A stretch of 64,000 nucleotides of DNA from Carboxylicivirga caseinilyticus (GTDB lineage: Bacteria; Bacteroidota; Bacteroidia; Bacteroidales; Marinilabiliaceae). The stretch covers positions 39,523 through 103,522 of the forward strand of contig JAFMVE010000018.1 of assembly GCA_025499705.1 (NCBI GenBank), given 5' to 3'. The notes beneath the pieces are model-generated. The model was not told where the DNA came from. It worked only from the letters and a program-made list of their open reading frames with translations, and ran no database searches. Numbering within the stretch: position 1 is the stretch's first letter; each line of letters begins with the position of its first letter. Below, one piece after another: positions 1-9,449 of the stretch. Made by a program: the position numbers and the translations under genes.

Positions 1-217
1 CAAGAGTAGTAGCATCATTTGGAACAGCTAAACTATATGTTCCATCAGGGCGGGTAACCGTACCAACGGTTGTTCCTTTTACAAATACTGATACACCTGG
101 TATTGGACTACCATCATTAGCATCAGTCACAGTACCGGTTATATTGGTAGTTTGTGCTAAAAGAGCTTGCACACCTACCATAACCATAAACGAAAGTGCA
201 AAAAGTACTTTCTTCAT
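1..217 (-). CDS. TonB-dependent receptor, N-terminal part (cut by window edge)
   Basis: Only the first 72 codons lie in the window; the gene runs off the left edge. Translation from the ATG at 217 gives a signal peptide (MKKVLFALSFMVMVGVQALL, then AQ) followed by a carboxypeptidase-D-regulatory-like fold: ITGTVTDANDGSPIPGVSV, then a G-T-x-G-T-V-T-x-P-D-G-x-Y stretch. This opening is typical of SusC/RagA-type TonB-dependent outer-membrane receptors of Bacteroidota, which import glycans or other large nutrients. The barrel and plug are outside the window, so the substrate is unknown. The same N-terminal domain also occurs in other outer-membrane proteins, so the receptor call is likely but not proven. 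Confidence 0.75.
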   Translation of the reverse strand, partial: MKKVLFALSFMVMVGVQALLAQTTNITGTVTDANDGSPIPGVSVFVKGTTVGTVTRPDGTYSLAVPNDATTL

Positions 218-568
218 AGACTAAAGGTTTAAATTAATAAATAGGACAAATATTCAATTCTAACGTAAAAATAACATTCTGTATTAATTTTTAAAATTTT
301 TTAACTTTATATTTTTCCTTAACAATCTTAAGGAAGCGTTAAAAACATAGACCAATTAGCATTTTTATGACTTATATCATGTTTACTATTCCCGTATTGT
401 TAAATTTAGATATGTTATCTATTTTAACAACCGACCATTTGGTCACCTCATTTTCAATATATTAGAAAACAAATATTCAAAAAATAAAATTCACAATGCT
501 ATTCCCATACATTCAAATATATAACCTTTTTTTTAAAAAAAATGTTTTGCAAGATTCACCCCCAACTT

Positions 569-602
569 AATAGCTAAAAAATCATAAATAGCTAAAAAAT
601 CA
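569..602. repeat. Two-copy 16-bp direct repeat
   Basis: AATAGCTAAAAAATCA occurs at 569-584 and again at 587-602, separated by two bases. Only two copies are present. Confidence 0.7.
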
Positions 603-732
603 AAACAACACCCCTTAAAAAATGGGTAACTATTAATCAAACAATAATTAAAATCTTTAAAATATTATCAATAAACTCATATCACACATCTTAAAACTCC
701 TATTGAATTAAAGTCTACATCAATTTAATACG

Positions 733-760
733 AAAAAACCCATCTACTCACGTAAACGGG
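733..760 (-). terminator. Possible terminator of pepD
   Basis: On the minus strand CCC-GTT-TAC, loop GTGA, GTA-GAT-GGG is followed by TTTTTT. The stem is interrupted by an internal mismatch (GTT against GAT), so it is weak, but it lies about 25 bases after the pepD stop and has a clear T run. Confidence 0.35.
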
Positions 761-783
761 CTGGATATATCATGCTTACTGAC

Positions 784-2244
784 TTACTTTTTTGGAATGC
801 TCTTTAATGTTTCAACTAAGAAATCCCAGAATTTGGAGACAGTTTCAATATTTACTTTTTCATCAGGAGAGTGAGGGAATCTAATTGTTGGACCAAAAGA
901 TATCATATCCCAATGAGGGTATGCACTACCTAATATTCCACATTCCAAACCAGCGTGTATAGCCTTTATCTCAGGAATTTTACCCCACATATTATTATAA
1001 ACCTCTTGCATGGTTCTCAGGATAGGAGAATCCATATTAGGTTTCCAACCTGGATATTGACCACCAAAAGTTACTTCCCCACCAGCTAACCTGAATGTAC
1101 TTTCAATACTTGATTCCAAATCCTCCTTAGCGGTATCAACCGAACTTCTTAATAAGCACTTAACTTCAATAGAACTGCTTGTAGATTTAACTATGGCAAG
1201 ATTGGTAGATGTTTCAACTAATCCTTCCATATCATTACTAAATCGGATTACACCATTCGGGCATGCCTGAATAGCATTAATCAGGTCATCCTGCACCAAC
1301 TCCTGAATAACTCCATTAGGAAGGCTGGCTACTTCAGCTGTAAACGAGATAGCTGTTTCTGCTCCTTTATATTCTTCCACAAAAATTTCTTCAAATTCTT
1401 CAATGGATTCTATTAATTCATCAGCATTTTCAGAAGGCAGAGTAATCACAGCAAACGCTTCACGGGGAATCGCGTTACGCAAACTACCCCCATCAATTGA
1501 TGCCAGACGAGCATCCAGGTTAGCAACAGCAAATTTCAAAAACCGAAATATTAACTTATTGGCATTACCGCGACCACGATTAATATCAAGCCCGGAATGA
1601 CCACCTTTTAAACCAGTTAAACTTAGTCTATATGCAACAGAACCTTCTGGAACAGCCTCTTCGGTATATTTGAACTCAACACTTGCATTGGTACCTCCTG
1701 CGCAGCCTACATACAATTCACCTTCATCCTCTGAATCCATATTCAGAAGAATATCACCTTGCAGTAGACCTGGCTTAAGTGCATTTGCTCCAGTCATTCC
1801 AGCCTCCTCATCCATTGTAATCAAGGCCTCCACAGGTCCATGTTCAATATCGCTGGCTTGAAGCACTGCCATTGCAGCTGCAACACCAATTCCATTGTCA
1901 GCTCCTAATGTTGTTCCATTGGCTGTAACCCATCCATCCTCGATATATGTTTCAATCGGATCTTTTTCGAAATCATGTTTTTTATCGCTATTCTTTTGAG
2001 GAACCATATCAATATGTCCCTGAAGAACAACGCCTTTTCTATCTTCCAATCCCGGGGTCGCCGGTTTACGGATGATTACATTACCCACTTCATCACGAAT
2101 AGTTTCCAATCCCAATGACTTTCCAAAATTTTCAATAAAATCAATCGCCTTGCCTTCTTTCTTTGAAGGACGTGGTATCTGTGTCAGTTTATAGAAACTC
2201 TCCCATAATCCTTTAGGAGTTAAACCTGCTATTTCGTTACTCAT
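784..2244 (-). CDS. pepD: Aminoacyl-histidine dipeptidase (PepD, peptidase family M20)
   Basis: 486 residues, the usual length for bacterial PepD/Xaa-His dipeptidase, a cytosolic di-zinc enzyme that splits carnosine-like and other dipeptides. Metal-site motifs are in the expected order: LQGHIDMVPQ (His, Asp), LGADNGIGVA (bridging Asp), MDEEAGMTGA (catalytic Glu pair), NMDSEDEGELYVGCAGG (Asp) and a C-terminal FPHSPDE (His). The central part is the lid/dimerisation domain. It sits on the opposite strand to two peptide transporters about 3 kb away, which fits intracellular breakdown of imported peptides, but they are not one operon. The start ATG directly precedes a typical N-terminus. Confidence 0.93.
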   Translation of the reverse strand: MSNEIAGLTPKGLWESFYKLTQIPRPSKKEGKAIDFIENFGKSLGLETIRDEVGNVIIRKPATPGLEDRKGVVLQGHIDMVPQKNSDKKHDFEKDPIETYIEDGWVTANGTTLGADNGIGVAAAMAVLQASDIEHGPVEALITMDEEAGMTGANALKPGLLQGDILLNMDSEDEGELYVGCAGGTNASVEFKYTEEAVPEGSVAYRLSLTGLKGGHSGLDINRGRGNANKLIFRFLKFAVANLDARLASIDGGSLRNAIPREAFAVITLPSENADELIESIEEFEEIFVEEYKGAETAISFTAEVASLPNGVIQELVQDDLINAIQACPNGVIRFSNDMEGLVETSTNLAIVKSTSSSIEVKCLLRSSVDTAKEDLESSIESTFRLAGGEVTFGGQYPGWKPNMDSPILRTMQEVYNNMWGKIPEIKAIHAGLECGILGSAYPHWDMISFGPTIRFPHSPDEKVNIETVSKFWDFLVETLKSIPKK

Positions 2245-2305
2245 ATCAAACTTTATTATAAGGGGGATATTTATTAATCACTACAAATTAAGATAACAGC
2301 ATACC

Positions 2306-3412
2306 TTATTTTACACTACGCTTTATCGATTTTAGAGCTCCAGTCTTTTCATCCAAACGGATCGAAACATTTTCTTCTTCCAGTATTGAAGACGGCAGGC
2401 TTACAACCTGTCCATATTGTCCTAAATAAACTTCTTGCTGTTTAATCAACTGGTTACGATCGATTAGCTTAACATTTACCTTACCTGGCTGACAATAAAA
2501 CAAACCGTTACGAACCTCTTCTTTTGATGGAGGTAATGGTGCATCAGGTAATTTAGATTGCTCCAATCCTTTAATCTCAATATAAACAGGTGTTCCGCTT
2601 ACATCCATCTTGTCAACTATACCTTTTACTGTTGAAAAGCGAAACAACACATCACTTTCAGCACTTAAACTATTTGGCTCCAGATCAAATATTTTGGTTT
2701 CTGTCATACTTACTTTTTTCCCAACAAAGAGTTCTAAAAAAGATTTTTCCAAATCATTCAACTCTTTCATCATAACTTCATAAGCCTGCCCATCGGGAGG
2801 CAATTGCTCAAAATCGCTTGCCAATATTTTAAAACGTCTTTTGCGAATTTTGTAAATAAAGTTAGCAGCTTCCTGAGCCATAGCAGCTGTTGAAGTTTTT
2901 TCCAGCTGTTTTTCTAACATTGCAATCTCATTAAAGTTTATATCTTCCATTTCCGGAAGTGGTTTGTAGGTATAATCTTTCAATGATTGAGAACTATCCA
3001 ACTCATCATCTGAATTAATACCATATAAAACACCATCATTTGAAATATTCAACAGAGGAGCCACGTTGTTACCCTCATAACTGATGGCAAATCTTTTTGA
3101 AGCATCAGGCAAACCATAGGTAGAAATATCAACACTCTTAATTTTCCATTCAACCTTATCTTCAGTTATTACATCTGTTACATTTAACATCTTTTGAGAA
3201 TACCTGTAAAATGGACCTACTTTATAAATTGTCTTCTCAACAGTGACAGCAATCTTCAAATGAGTTGTTGGCAAACTATAAACAATTGCATTTGATGCTG
3301 CATTTTGCATTGTTGAAACGGCCTTCACATTTACTTTAGAGGGTATCATTTTCTCTCCTGAACAGGATGCCAGCAGAGCTATTGTTGAAAGTGCAAACAA
3401 AAACTTCTTCAT
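2306..3412 (-). CDS. DUF4831-family lipoprotein
   Basis: 368 residues beginning with a lipoprotein signal peptide: Lys-Lys, a hydrophobic core, then LLASC with the lipid-attachment Cys at residue 17. The body, with an early ...IVYSLPTTHLKI segment, resembles the Bacteroidota DUF4831 family, whose function is not known. A glutamate-rich helical stretch lies in the middle. It is probably anchored in the outer or inner membrane facing the periplasm. A good promoter lies about 60 bases upstream of the start, so it is probably transcribed separately from nnr. The family assignment rests on recalled similarity. Confidence 0.75.
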   Translation of the reverse strand: MKKFLFALSTIALLASCSGEKMIPSKVNVKAVSTMQNAASNAIVYSLPTTHLKIAVTVEKTIYKVGPFYRYSQKMLNVTDVITEDKVEWKIKSVDISTYGLPDASKRFAISYEGNNVAPLLNISNDGVLYGINSDDELDSSQSLKDYTYKPLPEMEDINFNEIAMLEKQLEKTSTAAMAQEAANFIYKIRKRRFKILASDFEQLPPDGQAYEVMMKELNDLEKSFLELFVGKKVSMTETKIFDLEPNSLSAESDVLFRFSTVKGIVDKMDVSGTPVYIEIKGLEQSKLPDAPLPPSKEEVRNGLFYCQPGKVNVKLIDRNQLIKQQEVYLGQYGQVVSLPSSILEEENVSIRLDEKTGALKSIKRSVK

Positions 3413-3474
3413 TCTTCAATAATTTTCAAAACAGTATATATTCTGATTTTACATTAGGGTAAAGTCGCAAACAT

Positions 3475-3505
3475 CAAAGGTAAACGAAAAAAGTGAAACG
3501 CCAAG
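3475..3505 (-). promoter_or_regulatory. Bacteroidota-type promoter for the DUF4831 gene
   Basis: Read on the minus strand: -33 box CTTG (3505-3502), a 19-base spacer, then -7 box TACCTTTG (3482-3475), a full match to TAnnTTTG. This gives a leader of about 55 bases before the ATG at 3412. Confidence 0.55.
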
Positions 3506-3554
3506 GTCAATCAACACACTGCTAATGGCCTATTTAAATAAATTGAAACGATTT

Positions 3555-5072
3555 TTATTTATTCTTAAATCGGTAAAATGCCTTATTCAAACAGTCAATT
3601 ATATCACTTGCCGTCAATGATTCCATTGATGCTGTTTTAATAAATTCATCTGCTGATAATCCATGCACATAAACAGCAACCCGAGCTGCATCAAAAGGCG
3701 AATAACTCTGAGCCAGAAATGACAAAACTATACCAGTTAAAACATCCCCACTTCCAGCAGTAGCCATACCAGCATTTCCAGTAGAGTTAAACCAACATTC
3801 TCCATCTGCATTAATAACAGCTGTATTGGCTCCTTTGAGAATTATAACAACATGCTTTTCTTTAGCAAAGTCAATTGCTTTTTGTAACCGTTCAGATGCA
3901 TTTGTTGATTTCCCAAGCAAACGATCTAATTCGCCCGGATGTGGAGTAAGAATTGAACTCTCCGGAATAGCATCATAACAACGTTGATCTTTACTCAAAA
4001 TATTAATGGCATCTGCATCAAGCACCAATGGCTTATTATTCAATTGTTGCATCAGTTCAAAAAGAGCGGTTATCGTATTGGGTTTAATACCAATACCCGG
4101 ACCAATACCAATGGCATCGAATTCTTCCAATGCAGGATGCTCTGAAATCAAAATATCAGATCGATCAATACTAGCCATAGCCTCAGGAACAGCTGTTTGT
4201 ATAATATTATAGCCCAATCGAGGGACGTGAGTCGTTAATAACCCAACTCCCGTTTTCATGCATGCTTTTGATGCCAGAACTGCAGCGCCCATTTTACCAT
4301 ATGAACCAGACATCAATAAGGCATGACCAAATTTTCCTTTATGGTCAAACCGGTTTCTCTTTATTAATAGTCGACTAATATCAGACTCTTCCGTCAAATA
4401 ATAAGAAGTATCCGAATTATCTATGGCTTCCTGATTTAACCCTATGTCAACCACTTCCCAATTACCAACATACGCCTCATTGTCTGAGAAGAAAAAAGCC
4501 AGCTTTGGTATTTGAAAAGTAATTGTATAAGTAGCTTTAATGCAAGTCTGCAAATTCTCATCTGAATTATTCTCACAATACAAACCTGATGGCACATCAA
4601 TTGATACAACAGGATTATCTGCATTGTTTATTTCTTGTATAACCTCCGCATACACTCCGGTGACTGGTTTATTCAATCCACTACCAAATAAGCCATCTAT
4701 AATCCATTCTTCAGAAGTGATATTCAATCTTACCTGCTCATCAGCCTCTGCAATTACATCTGAATAGTTTTGCATCAAACGATTCAAATTAATACTGGCA
4801 TCTTCTGAGAGTTTATTATCCCGAACTTTAAAAACTATTACCCTAACTTTACGCTTATCTTCTAATAACATACGTGCAACAGCCAATGCATCCCCACCAT
4901 TATTTCCTGGTCCGGCCAAAACCACCACCGGATAATTTGGACACAACTCTACAAACCTGTTATAAAAAGCCCTGGAAGCTCTTTCCATCAAATCAATTGA
5001 TTCAACTGGTTCATTATGTATTGTTGCAATATCAACCCCTTTTATTTGTAGCGAGTTTAAAATTTTTATCAT
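3555..5072 (-). CDS. nnr: Bifunctional NAD(P)H-hydrate epimerase / ADP-dependent NAD(P)H-hydrate dehydratase
   Basis: 505 residues with the two-domain layout of the NAD(P)HX repair enzyme. Residues about 1-215 are the YjeF_N epimerase domain, with VVLAGPGNNGGDALAVARML and IDGLFGSGLNKPV forming the substrate and K+ site. Residues about 230-500 are the ribokinase-like dehydratase, with GIGPGIG, LDADAIN, LTPHPGELDRL and AGSGDVLTG, whose Asp is the catalytic base of the family. The enzyme repairs hydrated NADH/NADPH at the cost of ADP or ATP. It is divergent from the peptide transporter at 5210, with 137 bases between. Confidence 0.93.
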   Translation of the reverse strand: MIKILNSLQIKGVDIATIHNEPVESIDLMERASRAFYNRFVELCPNYPVVVLAGPGNNGGDALAVARMLLEDKRKVRVIVFKVRDNKLSEDASINLNRLMQNYSDVIAEADEQVRLNITSEEWIIDGLFGSGLNKPVTGVYAEVIQEINNADNPVVSIDVPSGLYCENNSDENLQTCIKATYTITFQIPKLAFFFSDNEAYVGNWEVVDIGLNQEAIDNSDTSYYLTEESDISRLLIKRNRFDHKGKFGHALLMSGSYGKMGAAVLASKACMKTGVGLLTTHVPRLGYNIIQTAVPEAMASIDRSDILISEHPALEEFDAIGIGPGIGIKPNTITALFELMQQLNNKPLVLDADAINILSKDQRCYDAIPESSILTPHPGELDRLLGKSTNASERLQKAIDFAKEKHVVIILKGANTAVINADGECWFNSTGNAGMATAGSGDVLTGIVLSFLAQSYSPFDAARVAVYVHGLSADEFIKTASMESLTASDIIDCLNKAFYRFKNK

Positions 5073-5142
5073 ATTTTCACCAAAATCCGATTAAAAACCT
5101 AATACAATGAGAAAACACATCATTTAAAATGATATTAATAAC

Positions 5143-5150
5143 TAAATTTG
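5143..5150 (+). promoter_or_regulatory. Candidate -7 element upstream of the first peptide transporter
   Basis: TAAATTTG matches TAnnTTTG exactly; no good -33 box is seen at the right distance. A start of transcription near 5157 would put the in-frame TTG at 5165 almost at the transcript end and favours the ATG at 5210. Confidence 0.35.
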
Positions 5151-5209
5151 TCAATTCGTAAGTTTTGAAAAACGTTAAACCAAATAATATTGACATCAAA
5201 TTAAATAAT

Positions 5210-6718
5210 ATGAGTAATAAAGATAGAGCATTTTTTGGACACCCTTTAGGTTTGTCTTCTCTTTTTGCCACAGAGATGTGGGAGCGTTTTAGTTATTATG
5301 GAATGAGAGCCCTTTTAGTGTATTTCTTAACAGATACATTAATTGAAGGTGGTTTCGGGATGGAAGAACTTGACGCATTTACCATATATGGTATATTTAC
5401 CGGCTTGGTATATGTAACTCCAATTATTGGAGGAATGCTTGCTGATAAAGTATTAGGTCAAAGAAAGGCTATTTATATAGGTGGACTAACAATGGCTATT
5501 GGACAATTACTATTATCATATAGTGCAATGTCTGTTTCTCAGAACCTTGAATCACGCCAAATGATTTTTTATATCGGTTTAGGTGTTCTTATACTAGGAA
5601 ACGGATTTTTCAAACCCAACATTTCCACAATGGTTGGCGAGTTATATGATAATTCGGACCCAAGAAAAGACGGTGGTTTTACTATATTTTACATGGGTAT
5701 TAACATAGGCGCAGGTATTTCACCTCTTATTGCAGGTAAACTTGGAGAGCAGGTTGCCTGGCAATATGGTTTCATGGCCGCAGGTATTGGAATGATTATC
5801 GGTACTGTTTGGTTTTATTTAAGAAGTCATACATTAGGTCCAATTGGAATGCCTCCTGCAGTTAAAAAGGAACGCATTCGTTTAATTGCAAAAGATTGGG
5901 TAAGCATTCTTATCTATGTTGGATCTATAGTAGGTGGTGTATTCGCTTTTATTATGGGGTGGAGCTTCTTACCTGAGGCTGCTTCAAGTTGGATTATTGG
6001 AATCGCTGCTGTAGGTGGCTTAATCTACTTAACTCTGAACATTGTAAACGGAACTAATGGAAAAACTGAGTGGAGCCGGGTAAGTGTAATCATCGTTTTG
6101 GCATTATTCAACATCTTCTTCTGGGCAGGATTTGAGCAAGCTGGAACTACCTTCAGTATTTTTGCTCGTGATAATACCAATCGTATGATTGGCTCATTTG
6201 AAATACCAGCAACATGGTTCCAAAGTGTAAATGCAGTTTTCATTGTTGTATTTGCACCTTTATTTACAATTCTATGGTCTAGATTAGACAAGGTAAAGCT
6301 TAATCCTAATACTCCAATGAAATTTGTTTGGGGAATGATCCTATTAGGATTAGGATTTGTTGTAATGGCAATTGCCTCTGAACGAGCTGAAAGCCATTTA
6401 GTGAGTCCTATTTGGTTGGTTATGGTATTTATGATTCATACTTTTGGAGAACTTTGTTTATCTCCTATTGGGCTTTCAATGGTTACCAAGCTTTCACCTA
6501 CCAAACTTGTATCTACTATGATGGGCGTTTGGATGGGTAGTTTTGCAGCTGGTAACTTCGTTGCCTCTCAGATGAAAGCTATCTCACTTAAATTAGAATC
6601 TGTACTTGATACAAGTATTCCTGTTTTCTGGTTTATTGCCATTCAATCATTCATTGCAGGCCTTATTCTTTTTGCCTTATCCCCTTGGTTAAAGAGGATG
6701 ATGCACGGTATAAAATAA
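5210..6718 (+). CDS. Proton-dependent oligopeptide transporter (POT/PTR family, MFS)
   Basis: 502 residues from the ATG at 5210. An in-frame TTG at 5165 would add 15 polar residues that do not resemble the family, so it was not used. The POT signature is clear: TEMWERFSYYGMR in the first helix (ExxERFxYY proton-coupling motif), then GMLADKVLGQRKA, GNGFFKPNIS and FYMGINIGAGISPL, with about 12-14 membrane helices. It imports di- and tripeptides with protons across the inner membrane. A strong terminator follows it, so it is not co-transcribed with the related transporter 170 bases downstream. Confidence 0.93.
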   Translation: MSNKDRAFFGHPLGLSSLFATEMWERFSYYGMRALLVYFLTDTLIEGGFGMEELDAFTIYGIFTGLVYVTPIIGGMLADKVLGQRKAIYIGGLTMAIGQLLLSYSAMSVSQNLESRQMIFYIGLGVLILGNGFFKPNISTMVGELYDNSDPRKDGGFTIFYMGINIGAGISPLIAGKLGEQVAWQYGFMAAGIGMIIGTVWFYLRSHTLGPIGMPPAVKKERIRLIAKDWVSILIYVGSIVGGVFAFIMGWSFLPEAASSWIIGIAAVGGLIYLTLNIVNGTNGKTEWSRVSVIIVLALFNIFFWAGFEQAGTTFSIFARDNTNRMIGSFEIPATWFQSVNAVFIVVFAPLFTILWSRLDKVKLNPNTPMKFVWGMILLGLGFVVMAIASERAESHLVSPIWLVMVFMIHTFGELCLSPIGLSMVTKLSPTKLVSTMMGVWMGSFAAGNFVASQMKAISLKLESVLDTSIPVFWFIAIQSFIAGLILFALSPWLKRMMHGIK

Positions 6719-6739
6719 TCGTTTTGTAATTATATTTTA

Positions 6740-6773
6740 AAGCCGGTTTGTAGCATTCAAACCGGCTTTTTTA
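6740..6773 (+). terminator. Rho-independent terminator
   Basis: AAGCCGGTTTG (6740-6750), loop TAGCATT, CAAACCGGCTT (6758-6768), followed by TTTTTAT. Perfect 11-bp stem, 20 bases after the stop of the first peptide transporter. Confidence 0.92.
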
Positions 6774-6890
6774 TATCTTTTCATCAGTTAAGTAAAATGC
6801 AATCTTGGTTAAGATGCTAAATATCATACTTTTTCCGTTTGACATAGTCTAACTTTAAAAAGATAACATCTCGTCTAAAAACATATACTT

Positions 6891-8603
6891 ATGGCAAAGA
6901 ACCAAAAACACCCTAAAGGGTTAATGATTCTCTTCTTTACCGAAATGTGGGAACGTTTTGGATATTACCTAATGCTGGGCATATTTAGTTTATACATGAT
7001 TGAACCAACCTCATCTCAGTTCGCCGGACTAGGGTTCACAAACATGTATGCCGCAGATATTTATGGCACATACCTCGCTTTAGTGTATCTGACTCCTTTC
7101 TTCGGAGGACTGATAGCAGACCGGTTTATCGGGTATCGAAAATCTATTTTAATTGGTGGCGTATTGATGGCCGCTGGCTACATTGGATTATCAATTCCAA
7201 ACTCAATGATAGCCTTTTACATTGCCCTTTTACTAATAATACTTGGTAACGGCATGTTTAAACCTAACGTTTCGGTTCTTCTAGGGAAATTATATGAAAA
7301 GCCCGAATATGAATCATTAAAAGACTCAGGATACAATATTTTCTATATGGGAATAAACATTGGTGCCTTTGTCTGTAATTTCGTTGCTGCTTATCTGCGA
7401 CTTACTTATGGATGGGGATGGGCTTTTGCTGCTGCAGGTATCGGTATGATCATCGGAGTCATCTGGTTCATGATTGGCCTTGCCAGAGTCCCTGAAATAA
7501 AAGAAGCGGACAAAATCTCGCCGAAACGTCCGAATGATATTTCTATGGCAAGAATTTTTAGTGTATTATTCCTGCCAGCCTTTGCAGCTGCTGCTTTAGG
7601 ATGGTTTATTCCAAACAATATCTTCGGATCTGATTCAACTGATGCTTTCATTTTCTTCTGCATACCAGTTATATTATTCTTTTTTACTACCTGGAAATCT
7701 GCTGACAAAAAAACAGAGCGCGAACCCATTGCGGCTTTGCTTGCTGTATTTGGAGTAGTAATCATATTCTGGGCTGTATTTCATCAAAACGGATCAGCAC
7801 TAACCTACTGGGCAAAAAATAATACATCTAGAGAAGTAAAAGGAATAACCGAATCAGTTATAAATACTGTTGCCAAGGTAGAAGAAGTATCAACTGTACC
7901 ACGAACCATACAACTGCAAGGATTACATGGAGAGGATTTAGGAAGTAAAACAGGGCCAAATCCATATTTTGATAATTACACCAAAGATTTACCTACCGGG
8001 AATATTGATGGTAAACCCGGGGATGTCAATGACGAAGATTGGAGCAGGGTTCCAAAGCAAGAGCTTCCCAAATATGGTAAGATCAACTTATGGCCTACAG
8101 AACTACAAGCTTCCATTAATCCGTTTTTTGTCGTAGTACTAACTCCATTAGTTGTAATGTTCTTTGGATTTTTAAGAAGACGCAAAAAAGAACCTACCAC
8201 ACCAGGAAAAATTGCATGGGGTATGTTAATCTCAGCTTTATCTTGGCTGGTGATGGTTTGGGCTGCCATAGCATCCGGAAACGGAATCAGCAAAGCCTCT
8301 GTTGCCTGGTTATTTGGAGTCTATGGCGTAATTACAATCGGAGAGCTTTGCCTGAGTCCAATGGGTTTATCCCTGGTTTCAAAATTAGCACCCAAGCGTA
8401 TTGCAGCTTTGATGATGGGAGGTTGGTTTCTGTCCACTGCAATAGGAAACAAACTATCAGGTGTACTTTCAGGACTTTGGGATGTATTTGAAAAGAAATC
8501 ATATTTCTTCCTGACCAATGCTTTACTTACAGCTGGTGCATTTATAATCATACTTATTTTAATGCCATGGCTTAAGAGGGTTTATAACGAATATGTCAAT
8601 TAA
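6891..8603 (+). CDS. Peptide MFS transporter (POT/PTR family) with a long internal insertion
   Basis: 570 residues, about 70 longer than its neighbour. It shares TEMWERFGYYLM, GGLIADRFIGYRKS, GNGMFKPNVS and FYMGINIGAFVCNF. Residues about 314-400 are an extra hydrophilic segment (rich in Asp, Gly, Pro, Lys) between two membrane helices, where the upstream paralogue has only about ten residues. The upstream gene is a paralogue rather than a recent duplicate, judging by clear sequence divergence. It imports small peptides with protons. It is flanked by terminators on both sides, so it is probably monocistronic. Confidence 0.92.
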   Translation: MAKNQKHPKGLMILFFTEMWERFGYYLMLGIFSLYMIEPTSSQFAGLGFTNMYAADIYGTYLALVYLTPFFGGLIADRFIGYRKSILIGGVLMAAGYIGLSIPNSMIAFYIALLLIILGNGMFKPNVSVLLGKLYEKPEYESLKDSGYNIFYMGINIGAFVCNFVAAYLRLTYGWGWAFAAAGIGMIIGVIWFMIGLARVPEIKEADKISPKRPNDISMARIFSVLFLPAFAAAALGWFIPNNIFGSDSTDAFIFFCIPVILFFFTTWKSADKKTEREPIAALLAVFGVVIIFWAVFHQNGSALTYWAKNNTSREVKGITESVINTVAKVEEVSTVPRTIQLQGLHGEDLGSKTGPNPYFDNYTKDLPTGNIDGKPGDVNDEDWSRVPKQELPKYGKINLWPTELQASINPFFVVVLTPLVVMFFGFLRRRKKEPTTPGKIAWGMLISALSWLVMVWAAIASGNGISKASVAWLFGVYGVITIGELCLSPMGLSLVSKLAPKRIAALMMGGWFLSTAIGNKLSGVLSGLWDVFEKKSYFFLTNALLTAGAFIIILILMPWLKRVYNEYVN

Positions 8604-8611
8604 GATATCAT

Positions 8612-8638
8612 AAAAAAGAGGCCGCCGGCCTCTTTTTT
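8612..8638. terminator. Bidirectional terminator between convergent genes
   Basis: AAAAAAGAGGCC, loop GCC, GGCCTCTTTTTT: a perfect 12-bp stem with a T run in both directions, between the transporter stop at 8603 and the stress-protein stop at 8643. Confidence 0.93.
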
Positions 8639-8642
8639 ATTC

Positions 8643-9449
8643 CTAGTCATGAAGGATAAGCATTGGATGCTCTGGATGCAACACCATTTGCCTTGTTGTG
8701 CTTGGGTGGAACAAACGATCAAAAAAGCTTTCATTATGGCGAATCAGGGTGACCATATCACATCCATGTTCATCCATAAACTTCAAAATTCCTCTGCTTA
8801 TATTTTCCCCTTCAATAAAATTGAAGTTTAAATCAAGACCTTCGAAATGAGCAGCAATTTTCTCTTCAGCATCAATACGATTAACGTAATCGTCCTCCAA
8901 CACATTAACAAAGCTGATACCCGCATCGAAATGCTGGGCTAAATCCCTTAACGGTTCAACCACGTTATCTAACTTCACATCCTTTAAATCGGTTGCAAAA
9001 ACAATATTCTCAGGCTTTTTAAACTTGGCATGCTTAGGCACCACCAACATGGCTTCCTGAATATTTTTCACCACCTCATAAGCATTACTTCCCAGAAGGA
9101 AATTTTCAAGAGCTGTTTCTCCTCTACAACCCAAAACAATAAGTTCAGGTTTAAAATCTGAAACTTCGTTCTTCACAACATCCAGCAGAGAACCAAAACG
9201 TGAAGCTAATTCAATCCGAGCATTTGGAAAGCGCCTGTGTAAAACAGACAATTCATTTTTTAAGCCTTTCAGACTTTCCTGTGCCAACTCTTCTTTTACC
9301 TGCATAATATATGGGCTACCGCTAAACTCAAGATCATATGCATTTAATAAGTCGAAATAAACCTTTTCGTTTTCAAACATCTTGAGAGCATATATAGCGG
9401 CATTCCTGGCTGTATCTGAAAAGTCGGTCAATAATAAGATCCTTTTCAT
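8643..9449 (-). CDS. Tandem-domain universal stress protein (UspA family)
   Basis: 268 residues, two Usp domains of about 140 and 125 residues. Domain 1 opens with ILLLTDFSDTARNAA and carries the ATP-binding signature G-x2-G-x9-G-S (GCRGETALENFLLGS). Domain 2 opens with IVFATDLKD but ends with a stretch around IRHNESFFDRLFHPS that lacks the glycine signature, so only the first half is likely to bind nucleotide. Family members are cytosolic stress or energy-status proteins; the precise role here is unknown. The 280-base upstream region holds a perfect inverted repeat and a repeated heptamer that may be regulatory. Confidence 0.88.
   Translation of the reverse strand: MKRILLLTDFSDTARNAAIYALKMFENEKVYFDLLNAYDLEFSGSPYIMQVKEELAQESLKGLKNELSVLHRRFPNARIELASRFGSLLDVVKNEVSDFKPELIVLGCRGETALENFLLGSNAYEVVKNIQEAMLVVPKHAKFKKPENIVFATDLKDVKLDNVVEPLRDLAQHFDAGISFVNVLEDDYVNRIDAEEKIAAHFEGLDLNFNFIEGENISRGILKFMDEHGCDMVTLIRHNESFFDRLFHPSTTRQMVLHPEHPMLILHD

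Larger units (their letters stand above)
218..783. other. AT-rich intergenic region, no gene seen
   Basis: This is the 5' side of the receptor gene and the 3' side of pepD. I find no credible reading frame on either strand. It holds a 16-bp direct repeat with an 18-bp period at 569-584 and 587-602, and a weak hairpin followed by a T run that may end pepD. No complete TTTG/TAnnTTTG promoter for the receptor could be picked out; AATATTTG-like boxes (complement of 246-253) are one base off. Confidence 0.6.

Noticed and set aside
5165..5209. TTG start for the first POT transporter
   Set aside because: It would add 15 polar residues without family similarity and would begin only a few bases after the predicted transcript start; the ATG at 5210 fits the -7 box and the family N-terminus.
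7406..7765. 119-codon frame opposite the second POT gene
   Set aside because: It lies fully inside a well-supported transporter gene on the other strand; the translation has no recognisable features.
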